Shown: positions 26,533 through 36,171 of the stretch, in pieces
How the letters are laid out: the number at the start of each line of letters is the position of its first letter
Numbering within the stretch: position 1 is the stretch's first letter
Assembly (NCBI RefSeq): GCF_017833255.1
Contig: NZ_JAFIBU010000001.1
Span: forward strand, 558,001 to 622,000
DNA length: 64,000 nt
Direction of reading: 5' to 3'
From: Paenibacillus sp. PvR098
GTDB taxonomy: Bacteria; Bacillota; Bacilli; Paenibacillales; NBRC-103111
Notes under the pieces: model-generated
The model's database searches: none
What the model was told of the DNA's origin: nothing
What the model saw: only the letters and a program-made list of their open reading frames with translations
Translations under genes and position numbers: made by a program

Positions 26533-26609
26533 CTAGCGCTTGTAAAATGGATAAAAAACCTTATTATCCCAAGCTTACCCCTTGGAGAAACAACGAGGAG
26601 GTGAACTGC

Positions 26610-28154
26610 ATGCTAAACACAGTCATCTGGATCCTGATTGTTCTCGTTGTTGGTGCTCTATGCTTATGGATTGGTTATTTTATCCGCAAGTCCCTTGCAG
26701 AGGCGAAGATTTCCAGTGCTGAACATGCTGCCACGCAAATTATCGACAATGCTCGCAAAGAGGCAGACGCACTGAAGAAAGAAACGGTTCTTGAAGCAAA
26801 AGACGAGATTCACAAGCTCAGAACCGAAGCTGAAAAAGACATTCGTGACCGTCGGAACGAAACTCAACGACAAGAGAGACGATTGTTGCAAAAAGAGGAG
26901 TCGCTGGATAAAAAATTAGATTCTCTTGAGAAGAAAGAAGAGCAGGTCGCCAACAAGGAGAAACGAATCGAAGAAACCCAAGTGCAAATTGATCAGATTT
27001 ATAAAGATCAAGTTGCCGAACTGGAGCGGATTTCCGCGTTGACGATGGAAGAAGCCAAGAACATCATCTTGACTAACGTTGAGCAGGAAGTTCGCCACGA
27101 AACCGCACAGTTAATTAAAGAAATTGAACAGCAAGCCAAAGAAGAAGGCGACAAGAAAGCCAGAGAGATCATCACGCTGGCCATCCAGAGATGCGCCGCC
27201 GATCACGTGGCTGAAACTACCGTATCGGTCGTAGCGCTTCCGAATGAAGAGATGAAAGGCCGGATCATCGGTCGTGAAGGTCGTAACATCCGGGCTCTGG
27301 AAACACTGACGGGCATCGATTTAATTATCGATGATACGCCGGAAGCGGTTATCTTGTCCGGCTTTGACCCGATCCGAAGAGAAATTGCCAGAACATCGCT
27401 TGAAAAGCTGGTAGCTGATGGACGAATCCATCCGGCTCGTATCGAAGAAATGGTGGAGAAGTCCCGTAAGGAAGTTGACGAGCGCATTCGCGAATATGGT
27501 GAGCAAGCTACGTTCGAAACAGGCGTTCACGGGCTCCATCCGGATTTGATCAAAATTTTGGGCCGTCTGAAGTTCCGCACAAGCTACGGTCAGAATGTAC
27601 TGAAGCACTCAATGGAAGTTGCATATTTGACCGGGCTGATGGCTGGAGAACTGGGAGAAGACGTGACATTGGCGAAGCGTGCCGGACTTCTTCATGACAT
27701 CGGCAAAGCGCTCGATCATGAGGTAGAAGGCTCCCACGTAGAAATCGGTGTCGAAATTGCGAAGAAATACAAGGAACATCCTGTGGTCATCAACAGTATC
27801 GCATCGCATCATGGCGACACTGAAGCCACATCAGTTATCGCGATGCTTGTCGGCGCAGCAGATGCTCTTTCCGCCGCAAGACCGGGTGCTCGCAGAGAAA
27901 CGCTCGAAACGTATATCAAACGTTTGGAGAAGCTTGAAGAGATTTCCGAGTCGTTCGAAGGCGTAGAGAAATCGTATGCGATTCAAGCAGGTCGTGAGGT
28001 TCGCGTTATGGTTCAACCGGAAAAGGTGGATGATACAGAAGCCTTCCGTTTGGCCAGAGACATCACAAAGAAGATCGAGGGCGAACTGGATTATCCGGGC
28101 CACATTAAGGTAACGGTGATTCGCGAAACACGGGCTGTAGAATACGCTAAATAA
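26610..28154 (+). CDS. rny: Ribonuclease Y
   Basis: Membrane-anchored endoribonuclease that initiates mRNA decay in Bacillota. The 514-residue protein has an N-terminal transmembrane helix (about residues 5-25), a long coiled coil (about 30-200), a KH domain with [12 protein letters not shown], and an HD domain with the metal motif [15 protein letters not shown] 26610 follows CGAGGAGGTGA; an upstream in-frame ATG at 26547 is rejected. ymdB lies downstream, as in B. subtilis, after a terminator hairpin. Confidence 0.97.
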   Translation: MLNTVIWILIVLVVGALCLWIGYFIRKSLAEAKISSAEHAATQIIDNARKEADALKKETVLEAKDEIHKLRTEAEKDIRDRRNETQRQERRLLQKEESLDKKLDSLEKKEEQVANKEKRIEETQVQIDQIYKDQVAELERISALTMEEAKNIILTNVEQEVRHETAQLIKEIEQQAKEEGDKKAREIITLAIQRCAADHVAETTVSVVALPNEEMKGRIIGREGRNIRALETLTGIDLIIDDTPEAVILSGFDPIRREIARTSLEKLVADGRIHPARIEEMVEKSRKEVDERIREYGEQATFETGVHGLHPDLIKILGRLKFRTSYGQNVLKHSMEVAYLTGLMAGELGEDVTLAKRAGLLHDIGKALDHEVEGSHVEIGVEIAKKYKEHPVVINSIASHHGDTEATSVIAMLVGAADALSAARPGARRETLETYIKRLEKLEEISESFEGVEKSYAIQAGREVRVMVQPEKVDDTEAFRLARDITKKIEGELDYPGHIKVTVIRETRAVEYAK

Positions 28155-28165
28155 TTGCGTACACT

Positions 28166-28197
28166 AAAGAGAAGTGGCTGAAAAGCCACTTCTCTTT
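28166..28197 (+). terminator. Terminator between rny and ymdB
   Basis: A perfect 14-bp stem (28166-28179 with 28184-28197) closed by a GAAA tetraloop. Only three T precede AATTAC, so read-through into ymdB is possible. Confidence 0.8.
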
Positions 28198-28237
28198 AAT
28201 TACATAACGAATTGGAATCAGGCAGGAGGAGAAAGTC

Positions 28238-29032
28238 ATTCGTATTTTATTTATAGGTGATATCGTTGGATCGGTTGGCAGGAAGGCTCTCAAAACGTGT
28301 TTGACCAAGTTGAAAACAAAATACAATCCCCATTGGATCATTGCCAATGGTGAGAATGCCGCGGCCGGTCGGGGGATTACCTCAGCCATCACCAAAGAAT
28401 TGATCGAGCTTGGCGTGCATGGGATAACGATGGGTAATCACACGTGGGATCAAAAGGAAATATTTGATTTTATTGACAAGGAAGATCGGATGGTTAGACC
28501 TGCCAATTTTCCCAAAGGGACGCCAGGCCGGGGAATGACGTTTATTAAGATAAAGGAACAGGAGCTCGCGATTATTAATCTGCAAGGACGCACCTTCCTG
28601 CCTCCGCTGGATTGCCCATTCGAGAAAGCCTCGGAACTGGTGGAGCAGGCAAGGAAACGAACCAAATACATCTTTGTTGATTTTCATGCGGAAGCGACCT
28701 CGGAGAAATTGGCGATGGGATGGCATCTCGATGGAAAGGTATCTGCGGTCGTCGGTACTCACACGCACGTGCAGACCCATGACGAACGCATTCTGCCGCA
28801 GGGAACGGCCTATGTGACGGACGTTGGAATGGTTGGTCCTCGTGATGGAATCCTTGGTATGGAGCGTACAGCCGTGCTTCAGAAATTCAAAACACAGCTC
28901 CCTGTCCGGTTTGTTGTGGACGAAGGGAAATGGCATTTTCACGCGGTATGCATCGATCTTGACCCGGCAAACGGGCTGGGTAAAAAAATTCAACTGATCC
29001 GTATGGATGAAGACAGTGTTCTGTTTGAATAG
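28238..29032 (+). CDS. ymdB: YmdB metallophosphoesterase with ATT start codon
   Basis: A phosphodiesterase of the calcineurin-like fold; B. subtilis YmdB cleaves 2',3'-cyclic nucleotides and affects biofilm versus motility. Similarity begins at codons for RILFIGDIVGSVGRK, placing the start at ATT 28238, seven bases after AGGAGGA (28224-28230). No ATG, GTG or TTG is available in frame upstream of the first conserved block, and the next usable start would delete the metal-binding Asp. With ATT the length is 264 residues, the same as B. subtilis YmdB. Metal ligands are in GDIVGS, NGENAA, GNHTWD and THTHVQT. Confidence 0.92.
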   Translation: MRILFIGDIVGSVGRKALKTCLTKLKTKYNPHWIIANGENAAAGRGITSAITKELIELGVHGITMGNHTWDQKEIFDFIDKEDRMVRPANFPKGTPGRGMTFIKIKEQELAIINLQGRTFLPPLDCPFEKASELVEQARKRTKYIFVDFHAEATSEKLAMGWHLDGKVSAVVGTHTHVQTHDERILPQGTAYVTDVGMVGPRDGILGMERTAVLQKFKTQLPVRFVVDEGKWHFHAVCIDLDPANGLGKKIQLIRMDEDSVLFE

Positions 29033-29104
29033 GCTATAGTGCAGAAATAATTAACAAATTGACGAACAATTCAAATATTTTAGAAAATAACCTCTTCGGG
29101 AAGA

Positions 29105-29130
29105 AGGAATTAACGGTAAATTCCTAGAAT
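29105..29130 (+). promoter_or_regulatory. Candidate sigma-H promoter for spoVS
   Basis: AGGAAT (29105-29110) and GAAT (29127-29130) are arranged as in sigma-H promoters (AGGAnnT, then GAAT). spoVS is sigma-H dependent in B. subtilis. The leader to ATG 29177 is about 40 bases. Confidence 0.5.
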
Positions 29131-29176
29131 ATGAATAGTACTGGAAGCTATCATCATTCCCGAGGAGGTACTTTTC

Positions 29177-29437
29177 ATGGAAGTATTAAAAGTTTCAGCA
29201 AAATCCAACCCAAATTCTGTTGCAGGCGCGCTTGCTGGGGTGTTGCGTGAACGTGGGGCTGCAGAGCTCCAGGCCATCGGGGCGGGAGCTCTGAACCAAG
29301 CGATCAAAGCGGTAGCCATTGCTCGAGGATTTGTGGCTCCCAGCGGGGTTGATTTGATCTGCATACCAGCGTTTACCGATATTGTGATTGACGGGGAAGA
29401 TCGGACAGCCATTAAATTGATTGTAGAACCAAGGTAA
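29177..29437 (+). CDS. spoVS: Stage V sporulation protein S
   Basis: An 86-residue Alba-like protein, one of the most conserved small proteins of Bacillales: MEVLKVSAKSNPNSVAGALA, then GAGALNQAIKAVAIARG and DIVIDGEDRTAIKL. It is required for normal spore development and affects septation in B. subtilis. CGAGGAGGT precedes the ATG. A terminator follows directly. Confidence 0.97.
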   Translation: MEVLKVSAKSNPNSVAGALAGVLRERGAAELQAIGAGALNQAIKAVAIARGFVAPSGVDLICIPAFTDIVIDGEDRTAIKLIVEPR

Positions 29438-29468
29438 GCTCCCAAATGCATATATGTTGGCGCAAAAC

Positions 29469-29498
29469 ACCTGTTTACTTTGTAGACAGGTTTTTTTG
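29469..29498 (+). terminator. Terminator after spoVS
   Basis: ACCTGTTTAC (29469-29478) pairs with GTAGACAGGT (29482-29491), with one G-U pair and a three-base loop, followed by seven T. Confidence 0.9.
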
Positions 29499-29534
29499 TT
29501 TTTTTGGAGCTAAGAAGCTAAGGAGGATGATTCG

Positions 29535-30479
29535 GTGAAAGTGATCGACGGGCACTGCGATGCGTTGTATAAAATGTACGAAAACCCTGATATCGATTTT
29601 TTCGATGCTCAAACTTCTCCGATGGACGTGACCTATTCAAGAATGCTTAATTCCAATGTAAAAGTGCAATGTTTTGCCATATATTTGCCTGAACGTATAA
29701 CTCTGCCTCATTTTGACCATTATTTGGAATATATAACTATTTTCTATCGGAAGATCGTTCGGGTCGGCTACATTCATGCGATTAAAACCCGTGGTGACCT
29801 TGAAGGGGTCATGAACGGTCGTGTTCTCGGAGCGCTGCTGACGTTAGAAGGAGCAGATGCTCTCTATGGCAATCCACTTTATACGCATACCCTGTATCAA
29901 TTAGGCGTGCGTATGATGGGTGTTACATGGAATTATGCTAATTGGGCAGCAGACGGTGTGCTGGAGCCCCGGCAAGGGGGATTTACACGCAAAGGAAAAA
30001 GCTTTATTAAACAATGCAATGATCTGGGTATCCTATTGGATGTGTCTCATTTGTCCACTGCGGCATTCTGGGATTTGGCCGCAGCTTCCACCAAACCGTT
30101 CGTTGCCACCCATTCCAATGTCAAGAGACTATGCGGTCACCCAAGGAATTTGGACGATGAGCAAATCAAGACTTTGATCCGTGTGGACGGACGGATTGGG
30201 GTGACATTCGTGCCCTGGTTTGTGGAAAGCAGCGGAAAAGCAAGCGTCGAGGATATAGTGAAGCATATGGAATACATTTGTGCGTTAGGCGGTGAACGCC
30301 AGCTCGTGCTTGGTTCAGATTTTGACGGAATTGACCGTCATATTCCGGGGCTGGAGCATGCCGGCCAATACGATCGATTGGCTGAGGCGCTTCACAAACG
30401 ATTTACAGACGAGCAGGTAAACAGGTTTATGCATGGGAATTGGCATTCATTTTTGACCCGTCACCTCCCCGTTCACTAA
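29535..30479 (+). CDS. Membrane dipeptidase (peptidase M19)
   Basis: A 314-residue zinc dipeptidase of the renal dipeptidase family, which cleaves dipeptides including D-containing ones. The first metal motif is DGHCDALYKM (His7, Asp9); the bridging glutamate is in LLTLEGADALYG, and later histidines are in DVSHLST and ATHSNVKRLCGHPRN. The final GSDFDGIDRH is also family-specific. TAAGGAGGATG precedes GTG 29535. It has no signal peptide. It lies between spoVS and korA. Confidence 0.9.
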   Translation: MKVIDGHCDALYKMYENPDIDFFDAQTSPMDVTYSRMLNSNVKVQCFAIYLPERITLPHFDHYLEYITIFYRKIVRVGYIHAIKTRGDLEGVMNGRVLGALLTLEGADALYGNPLYTHTLYQLGVRMMGVTWNYANWAADGVLEPRQGGFTRKGKSFIKQCNDLGILLDVSHLSTAAFWDLAAASTKPFVATHSNVKRLCGHPRNLDDEQIKTLIRVDGRIGVTFVPWFVESSGKASVEDIVKHMEYICALGGERQLVLGSDFDGIDRHIPGLEHAGQYDRLAEALHKRFTDEQVNRFMHGNWHSFLTRHLPVH

Positions 30480-30702
30480 AAATTAACATCTTTTTTATAG
30501 ATATAAGACAACTAATATATTCTCAAATTGATATGGATTCAATCTAAAATAACTATCTTTAAAAATGATCTAAACCCTTGCTTTTTAATGCTTTACGTCA
30601 TAAAATTTATTTGACAGGTGAAAAGTTATTTTTATCTTTCCTACAGAACAGTTTTTAAGTGGTAAGCTGCAGCGTCAGCGAATTTAAAAGGAGTGGACAA
30701 CG

Positions 30703-32460
30703 GTGATTAGCCAATTATCTTGGAAGGTCGGAGGACAACAGGGGGAAGGCGTGGAAAGTACTGATAAAATTTTTTCCACGGCATTGACCAGACTGGGGTA
30801 CTACTTGTACGGCTACCGTCATTTTTCATCGCGGATTAAAGGCGGGCACACGAACAACAAAATCAGAATCAGCACGAAACCGATTCGAGCCATTTCCGAC
30901 GATTTGGACATTCTCGTAGCTTTTGACCAAGAAACAATTGATTTGAATGCATACGAACTGCGTGAGAACGGCGTGATTATCGCCGATGCAAAAGTCAATC
31001 CGGTTGTACCTGAAGGCGTAAAAGCCAGACTGTTCCCGGTTCCAATTACGGCAATTGCTGAAGAATTGGGCACATCCTTATTTAAGAATATGGCTGCTTC
31101 CGGCGCATCTTGGGCATTGCTCGGATTGCCGCTTGAAGTGTTTAATAAAGCAGTGGAAGAAGAGTTCGGTCGTAAAGGTGCGGCTGTTGTTGAAAAGAAC
31201 ATCGAAGCGGTTCGTAAAGCAGCAGATTTCGTACTTGAACTTACAGGCGGTCCGCTTCCTGAGTTTCAACTGGAACCCGCGGATGGAAGAACGAAGCTGT
31301 TCATGATTGGTAACGATGCAATTGGTCTTGGTTCAGTAGCCGCAGGCTGCCGTTTCATGCCAGCTTACCCGATTACTCCGGCTTCCGAAATTATGGAGTA
31401 CTTGATCAAGACGCTTCCGAAATTCGGCGGCACAGTTATTCAAACAGAAGATGAGATTGCTGCATGTACAATGGCAATCGGTGCTAACTACGGCGGAGTT
31501 CGCGCGTTAACGGCATCGGCCGGCCCAGGGTTGTCCCTGATGATGGAAGCAATCGGTCTTGCCGGTATGACGGAAACGCCTGTCGTTATCGTTGATACAC
31601 AGCGTGGTGGTCCAAGTACTGGACTTCCTACGAAGCAAGAGCAATCTGACGTACTGGCCATGATCCACGGTACGCACGGTGAGATTCCAAAGATTGTATT
31701 GTCGCCATCGACTATCGAAGAATGCTTCTATGATACGATTGAGGCGTTCAACTTGGCTGAAATGTACCAATGCCCTGTTATTCTGCTGACAGATCTGCAG
31801 TTGTCCTTGGGTAAACAAACGAGCGAGCATCTCGACTACAATAGAATTCAAATCAACCGCGGCACACTAAACTCGGGCGATCTGCCGCAGCTTGAAGAGA
31901 ACCAAATGTTCAAACGCTATGCTTTTGCAGAGAACGAGAACGGGATTTCACCTCGTGCGGTGCCGGGACAAAAGTACGGTATCCACCATGTGACCGGCGT
32001 AGAGCATGCTGAAGATGGCCGTCCGTCCGAGAGCCCAGTAAACCGTAAGAAGATGATGGACAAACGGATGGGTAAAATGAAGCACGTGAAAGTGACCGAT
32101 CCGATCAAAGCCGACGCTCCTCACGAAAATCCGGACCTGCTCATCATTGGAATGGGATCCATCGGTGGAACGATTGACGAAGCTAGAGGTCGTTTGAACG
32201 ATAAAGGTATCACTTCGAATCACGTCACGGTTCGCCTGCTGCATCCGTTCCCTGCTGAAGAGCTGCAGCCTTACCTTGAAAAAGCGAAAACCGTCGTTGT
32301 AGTTGAAAACAACGCAACGGGTCAACTCGCTTCCTTGATCAAACTTAACGTAGGCTATGCCGATAAAATCAAAAGTATGCTGAAATATGACGGCAATCCT
32401 TTCTTGCCGGCTGAAATCACAAAATACTGTCAGGAGTTGAACCTTGTATGGCAACGTTAA
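30703..32460 (+). CDS. korA: 2-oxoacid:ferredoxin oxidoreductase, fused gamma-alpha subunit
   Basis: The 585-residue subunit joins a gamma domain (SWKVGGQQGEGVESTDKIF, residues 5-190) to the alpha domain (PAYPITPASEIMEYL, ASAGPGLSLMMEAIGLA) and ends in a transketolase-like C-terminal fold. With KorB it decarboxylates a 2-oxoacid, probably 2-oxoglutarate, to the acyl-CoA and reduces ferredoxin. AAAGGAG lies ahead of GTG 30703. The 223 bases upstream are AT-rich without a clear promoter. No ferredoxin-like delta subunit is present. Substrate assignment is by family and uncertain. Confidence 0.93.
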   Translation: MISQLSWKVGGQQGEGVESTDKIFSTALTRLGYYLYGYRHFSSRIKGGHTNNKIRISTKPIRAISDDLDILVAFDQETIDLNAYELRENGVIIADAKVNPVVPEGVKARLFPVPITAIAEELGTSLFKNMAASGASWALLGLPLEVFNKAVEEEFGRKGAAVVEKNIEAVRKAADFVLELTGGPLPEFQLEPADGRTKLFMIGNDAIGLGSVAAGCRFMPAYPITPASEIMEYLIKTLPKFGGTVIQTEDEIAACTMAIGANYGGVRALTASAGPGLSLMMEAIGLAGMTETPVVIVDTQRGGPSTGLPTKQEQSDVLAMIHGTHGEIPKIVLSPSTIEECFYDTIEAFNLAEMYQCPVILLTDLQLSLGKQTSEHLDYNRIQINRGTLNSGDLPQLEENQMFKRYAFAENENGISPRAVPGQKYGIHHVTGVEHAEDGRPSESPVNRKKMMDKRMGKMKHVKVTDPIKADAPHENPDLLIIGMGSIGGTIDEARGRLNDKGITSNHVTVRLLHPFPAEELQPYLEKAKTVVVVENNATGQLASLIKLNVGYADKIKSMLKYDGNPFLPAEITKYCQELNLVWQR

Positions 32461-33314
32461 AAGATTTCCGCAATAATATCAAACCGAACTGGTGCCCGGG
32501 CTGCGGTGACTTCTCCGTACAAGCGGCGATTCAAAGAGCGTCCGCCAATGTCGGTCTGGAACCGGAACAGCTTGCCGTTGTCTCAGGGATAGGCTGCTCC
32601 GGTCGGATCTCCGGTTACATTAACGCTTATGGATTCCATGGTGTTCATGGACGTTCGCTTCCTATCGCACAAGGCTTGAAGATGGCTAACCGTGAATTGA
32701 CGGTTATCGCAGCAGGCGGCGACGGGGACGGCTTCGCGATTGGTATGGGTCATACGGTTCATGCAATTCGCCGGAACATCAACATTACGTACATTGTCAT
32801 GGATAACCAAATTTACGGCTTGACTAAAGGCCAAACATCTCCGCGTAGTGCAGAGGGCTTCAAGACAAAATCAACGCCTTCCGGTTCGATCGAGTCCGCG
32901 CTGTCTCCGCTGGAAGTGGCTCTGGCTGCTGGCGCTACATTCGTAGCTCAATCGTTCTCGAGTAACCTGAAGCAGTTGACTTCTTTGATCGAAGAAGGCA
33001 TGAAACACGAAGGTTTCTCCTTCATCAACGTGTTCAGCCCTTGCGTAACGTTCAATAAAGTAAACACATATGAGTGGTTTAAAGAGCATATCGTTGATCT
33101 GGAAGAAACTCCAGAATACGATTCGTCTAACCGCCTTGCTGCAATGACCAAGATTATGGAAACAAACAGCTTGGTTACTGGTTTGATCTATCAAGACAAG
33201 TCCAAGAAGAGCTATGAAGATATGGTTGCTGGCTTCAAGCCAGAAGGGCTTTCCAAGCAAGATTTGAAGCTCAGCGAGCAAGATTTTGAAAAATTGGTGG
33301 CTGAATTCAAATAA
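32448..33314 (+). CDS. korB: 2-oxoacid:ferredoxin oxidoreductase beta subunit
   Basis: The 288-residue thiamine-diphosphate subunit, overlapping korA by 13 bases. It has the iron-sulfur cysteines of NWCPGCGDF (Cys16, Cys19) and GIGCSGR, and the thiamine/Mg motif GGDGDGFAIGMGHTVHAI followed by DNQIYGLTKGQ. It forms the catalytic unit with KorA. A terminator follows. Confidence 0.95.
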   Translation: MATLKDFRNNIKPNWCPGCGDFSVQAAIQRASANVGLEPEQLAVVSGIGCSGRISGYINAYGFHGVHGRSLPIAQGLKMANRELTVIAAGGDGDGFAIGMGHTVHAIRRNINITYIVMDNQIYGLTKGQTSPRSAEGFKTKSTPSGSIESALSPLEVALAAGATFVAQSFSSNLKQLTSLIEEGMKHEGFSFINVFSPCVTFNKVNTYEWFKEHIVDLEETPEYDSSNRLAAMTKIMETNSLVTGLIYQDKSKKSYEDMVAGFKPEGLSKQDLKLSEQDFEKLVAEFK

Positions 33315-33330
33315 TTATACGAACTTTATT

Positions 33331-33361
33331 AAAGCATACGGCGACAGCCGTATGCTTTTTT
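33331..33361 (+). terminator. Terminator after korB
   Basis: AAAGCATACGGC (33331-33342) pairs perfectly with GCCGTATGCTTT (33347-33358), followed by T. Confidence 0.93.
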
Positions 33362-33421
33362 CATATGGGTTGGGTATAATGTGAAGAGAAGTGTATGTGG
33401 AAGAAAAAGGAGCGTGTGGCT

Positions 33422-33991
33422 ATGAAGCAGGTACCGATCGGTGTATCCGCAAGACATATTCATTTATCGAAGGAGCACATCCGGATCTTATTCGGACCGG
33501 ATTATCAATTACAAGTGTTGAAAGAGCTATCGCAGCCAGGGCAGTTCGCAGCAAAAGAAACGGTGACCGTCATTGCCTCCAAAGGTCAGTTCGAAAAGGT
33601 CCGTATTCTTGGCCCGGCCCGCAGTCAATCGCAGTTGGAAATATCGAGAACTGATGCGTTCACATTGGGAATTGACCCGCCTGTAAGGGAATCGGGTCAT
33701 ATTCAGGGGACGCCGGGAATCAGAGTCGTGGGACCCGCCGGTGAGGTCGAGCTGGAGGAAGGCGTTATTGTTGCGGCTAGGCACATTCATTTTCATATAG
33801 ACGATGCTGCCAGGTGGGGTATATCAGACAAACAAAAGCTAACCGTCCGGGTTGAAGGGGAAAGAGCGGTTACCTTCGAACAGGTTGTGGCCCGTGTGTC
33901 CGATCAATATGCTCTGGACATGCATATCGATACGGACGAAGCCAATGCAGCGGGTGTGAAAAACGGAGTTGTAGGTTTCATAGTATCGTAG
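33422..33991 (+). CDS. PduL-like phosphate acyltransferase
   Basis: Transfers acyl groups between CoA and phosphate. The 189-residue protein has the two PduL metal-binding blocks, VGVSARHIHLSKEH and VIVAARHIHFHIDD, each with the paired histidines, and DMHIDTDEANAAGV near the end. ATG 33422 follows AAGGAG; an upstream in-frame ATG would add nine residues. No microcompartment shell genes are near, so this is a free-standing form, perhaps linking acyl-CoA from korAB to acyl phosphate (inference from adjacency only). Confidence 0.9.
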   Translation: MKQVPIGVSARHIHLSKEHIRILFGPDYQLQVLKELSQPGQFAAKETVTVIASKGQFEKVRILGPARSQSQLEISRTDAFTLGIDPPVRESGHIQGTPGIRVVGPAGEVELEEGVIVAARHIHFHIDDAARWGISDKQKLTVRVEGERAVTFEQVVARVSDQYALDMHIDTDEANAAGVKNGVVGFIVS

Positions 33992-34007
33992 GAGATAGAG
34001 AATTCTT

Positions 34008-34037
34008 TTGAAATGCATGCCGTACTAGTGATATAAT
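34008..34037 (+). promoter_or_regulatory. Sigma-A promoter of miaB
   Basis: TTGAAA (34008-34013), 18 bases, perfect TATAAT (34032-34037). Confidence 0.75.
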
Positions 34038-34087
34038 AAAGGGTATGATCTTCGCGGCAAAATGCAATTCAGGAGGAAATGAAGTAC

Positions 34088-35563
34088 ATGACGACAAAAC
34101 CAAAATCCGAGAAAGATTATTCGATATATTTTCAGCCTCCTTCTCTTACGGACGCCAAAAAAAGAGGGAAGGAAGATATTGAGGTTCATTACGATTTTAA
34201 CATTCCAGAGGAACTGCGTGAGCTCGGGAAGGACAAGTATTATTTGATCCAAACCTACGGCTGCCAAATGAACGAGCATGATACGGAGACGATCAAGGGC
34301 TTGCTTGAGCAGATGGGCTATCAGACGACAGAAGATCGTAGGCAAGCGGACATCATTCTTCTTAATACGTGCGCCGTACGGGAGAATGCGGAGGATAAAG
34401 TTTTCGGTGAGCTCGGACACTTGAAGCATCTGAAGACGGAGAAGCCGTCGCTTATTCTCGGCGTGTGCGGCTGTATGTCTCAAGAGGAATCTGTGGTAAA
34501 CCGCATTCTGAAGAAGCATCCGTTCGTCGATCTGATTTTCGGTACACACAACATTCACCGGCTGCCAGTTCTTGTGAAAGAAGCTATGTTCAGTAAAGAA
34601 ATGGTTATTGAGGTATGGTCCAAGGAAGGCGATATCATCGAGAACCTGCCCAAAAAGCGTGAAGGAATCAAAGCTTGGGTGAACATCATGTACGGCTGTG
34701 ACAAGTTCTGTACGTACTGTATCGTGCCTTATACGCGCGGAAAGGAACGAAGCCGCCGTCCGGAGGACGTTATTGCTGAAGTGAGGGATTTGGCGCGGCA
34801 GGGCTTTAAGGAGATTATGCTGATCGGCCAGAACGTGAACGCGTACGGCAAAGATTTTGAAGATTCCGATTACCGTTTCGGAGATCTGATGGATGATATC
34901 CGTAAAATCGATATCCCGAGGGTCAGGTTCACCACATCGCATCCCCGTGATTTTGACGACCACCTGATCGAGGTACTGGCGAAGAAGGGCAACCTGATGG
35001 AGCACATTCATCTTCCGGTCCAATCGGGGAGCAACGAAATTTTAAAGCGGATGAGCCGCAAATATACGCGTGAGCATTATTTGGAGCTGGTCAGCAAAAT
35101 CAAGGAAGCAATTCCTGATGTTATCTTGTCGACGGACATTATCGTAGGTTTCCCCGGTGAAACCGAGGAACAGTTCGAAGAAACGATTGCGCTAGTGCGT
35201 GAGGTTGGATTCGACAGCGCATATACGTTCATTTATTCTCCTAGGGATGGTACTCCGGCTGCGGATATGGAAGATAACGTTCCTCTTCAAACGAAAAAAG
35301 AACGTTTATACCGCCTAAACGATGTCCTTAAAGAATATAGTAAGGCCAGCAACGAGAGCCTAAAAGGTCAAACGGTCGAAGTATTGGTCGAAGGTGAAAG
35401 TAAAAACAATGCCGACGTATTGGCTGGACGCTCGCGTACAAACAAGCTTGTGCATTTTGAAGGGCCGAAGGAGTTAATCGGAAAGTTTGTGAATGTGAAG
35501 ATTACAGATACCCCGACGTTCTATATTAAAGGCGATTGGGTACAAGAAGCGGTAGTACAATAA
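34088..35563 (+). CDS. miaB: tRNA-2-methylthio-N6-isopentenyladenosine synthase MiaB
   Basis: A radical-SAM methylthiotransferase that adds the methylthio group at A37 of tRNAs. From ATG 34088 it has 491 residues: UPF0004 domain with [23 protein letters not shown] and [10 protein letters not shown]; radical-SAM motif CDKFCTYC (Cys204, Cys208, Cys211); C-terminal TRAM domain. ATG 34088 is better spaced than ATG 34079, which nearly abuts AGGAGG. ricA follows, as in Bacillus. Confidence 0.96.
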   Translation: MTTKPKSEKDYSIYFQPPSLTDAKKRGKEDIEVHYDFNIPEELRELGKDKYYLIQTYGCQMNEHDTETIKGLLEQMGYQTTEDRRQADIILLNTCAVRENAEDKVFGELGHLKHLKTEKPSLILGVCGCMSQEESVVNRILKKHPFVDLIFGTHNIHRLPVLVKEAMFSKEMVIEVWSKEGDIIENLPKKREGIKAWVNIMYGCDKFCTYCIVPYTRGKERSRRPEDVIAEVRDLARQGFKEIMLIGQNVNAYGKDFEDSDYRFGDLMDDIRKIDIPRVRFTTSHPRDFDDHLIEVLAKKGNLMEHIHLPVQSGSNEILKRMSRKYTREHYLELVSKIKEAIPDVILSTDIIVGFPGETEEQFEETIALVREVGFDSAYTFIYSPRDGTPAADMEDNVPLQTKKERLYRLNDVLKEYSKASNESLKGQTVEVLVEGESKNNADVLAGRSRTNKLVHFEGPKELIGKFVNVKITDTPTFYIKGDWVQEAVVQ

Positions 35564-35590
35564 GTTAAAGGTTAGGGGCGTGTGACGCGT

Positions 35591-36034
35591 ATGGCGGAGC
35601 AAAAATATACGGATTGCGGTATGGAATTGTACTACAACAAGGATTTAATTGTCCGTGAGGATATTATGGCGAAAGCGAAGGAGCTTGCAGGTCTCTTGTC
35701 TACCTCGAACGAGGTTCAGTTTTTTCAAAAAGCTGAGAAGCAGATTGCGAATAACAACCATATCCAGACGCTGATTAGCGCGATTAAGAAGAAGCAAAAA
35801 GAAATCGTAGCGTTTGAGTCCTTCCAGAATCAGAAAATGGTGGACAAGATTGAGAAAGAAATCGAAGCTCTTCAGGAGGAGCTTGATGCGATTCCAATCG
35901 TAAGTGAGTTCAAGCAGTCTCAGGAGGACATCAACTATCTGCTGCAGCTAGTGATGACAGTGATTCGCGATACGATCTCGGAGACGATCACGGTTGAGCG
36001 AGGAACGGTTACCAGTTCCACCTGCAGTGATTAA
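35591..36034 (+). CDS. ricA: RicA (YmcA), regulator of RNA processing and phosphorelay
   Basis: A mainly helical protein of 147 residues, homologous to YmcA, which joins YlbF and YaaT in an iron-sulfur-bearing complex that stimulates RNase Y-dependent processing, biofilm, competence and sporulation in B. subtilis. The core AKAKELAGLLSTSNEVQFFQKAEKQI and ELDAIPIVSEFKQSQEDIN match the family, and Cys is present near the C-terminus (STCSD), as in RicA. The start is uncertain (ATG 35591 or GTG 35582, both after AGGGGCG). rny, its functional partner, is also in this window. Confidence 0.9.
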   Translation: MAEQKYTDCGMELYYNKDLIVREDIMAKAKELAGLLSTSNEVQFFQKAEKQIANNNHIQTLISAIKKKQKEIVAFESFQNQKMVDKIEKEIEALQEELDAIPIVSEFKQSQEDINYLLQLVMTVIRDTISETITVERGTVTSSTCSD

Positions 36035-36055
36035 TTTTAATAGTGAGTTCAACAT

Positions 36056-36101
36056 AAGACCGATGTGCAAACCGATGAGGGATGCAGGTCGGTCTTTTTA
36101 T
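36056..36101 (+). terminator. Terminator after ricA
   Basis: AAGACCGA (36056-36063) pairs with TCGGTCTT (36089-36096), with an inner GCA/TGC pairing, followed by TTTTA. Confidence 0.8.
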
Positions 36102-36171
36102 TTTCAGAAATTGGTATATGATGGGGATTGAAATTGGATACTATCGAGATAACCAATAGGAGGAATGCGAG

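Noticed and set aside
28382-28993. A 203-residue - strand frame opposite ymdB
   Set aside because: Shadow of the conserved ymdB frame with no start signal.
30480-30702. A hidden gene in the AT-rich gap before korA
   Set aside because: No frame with a start and ribosome site; only AT-rich DNA without a clear promoter.
34025-35023. A 332-residue open frame on the - strand opposite miaB
   Set aside because: It lies wholly within the miaB coding region, which has unmistakable motifs; the - frame has low-complexity His/Leu composition and no ribosome site.
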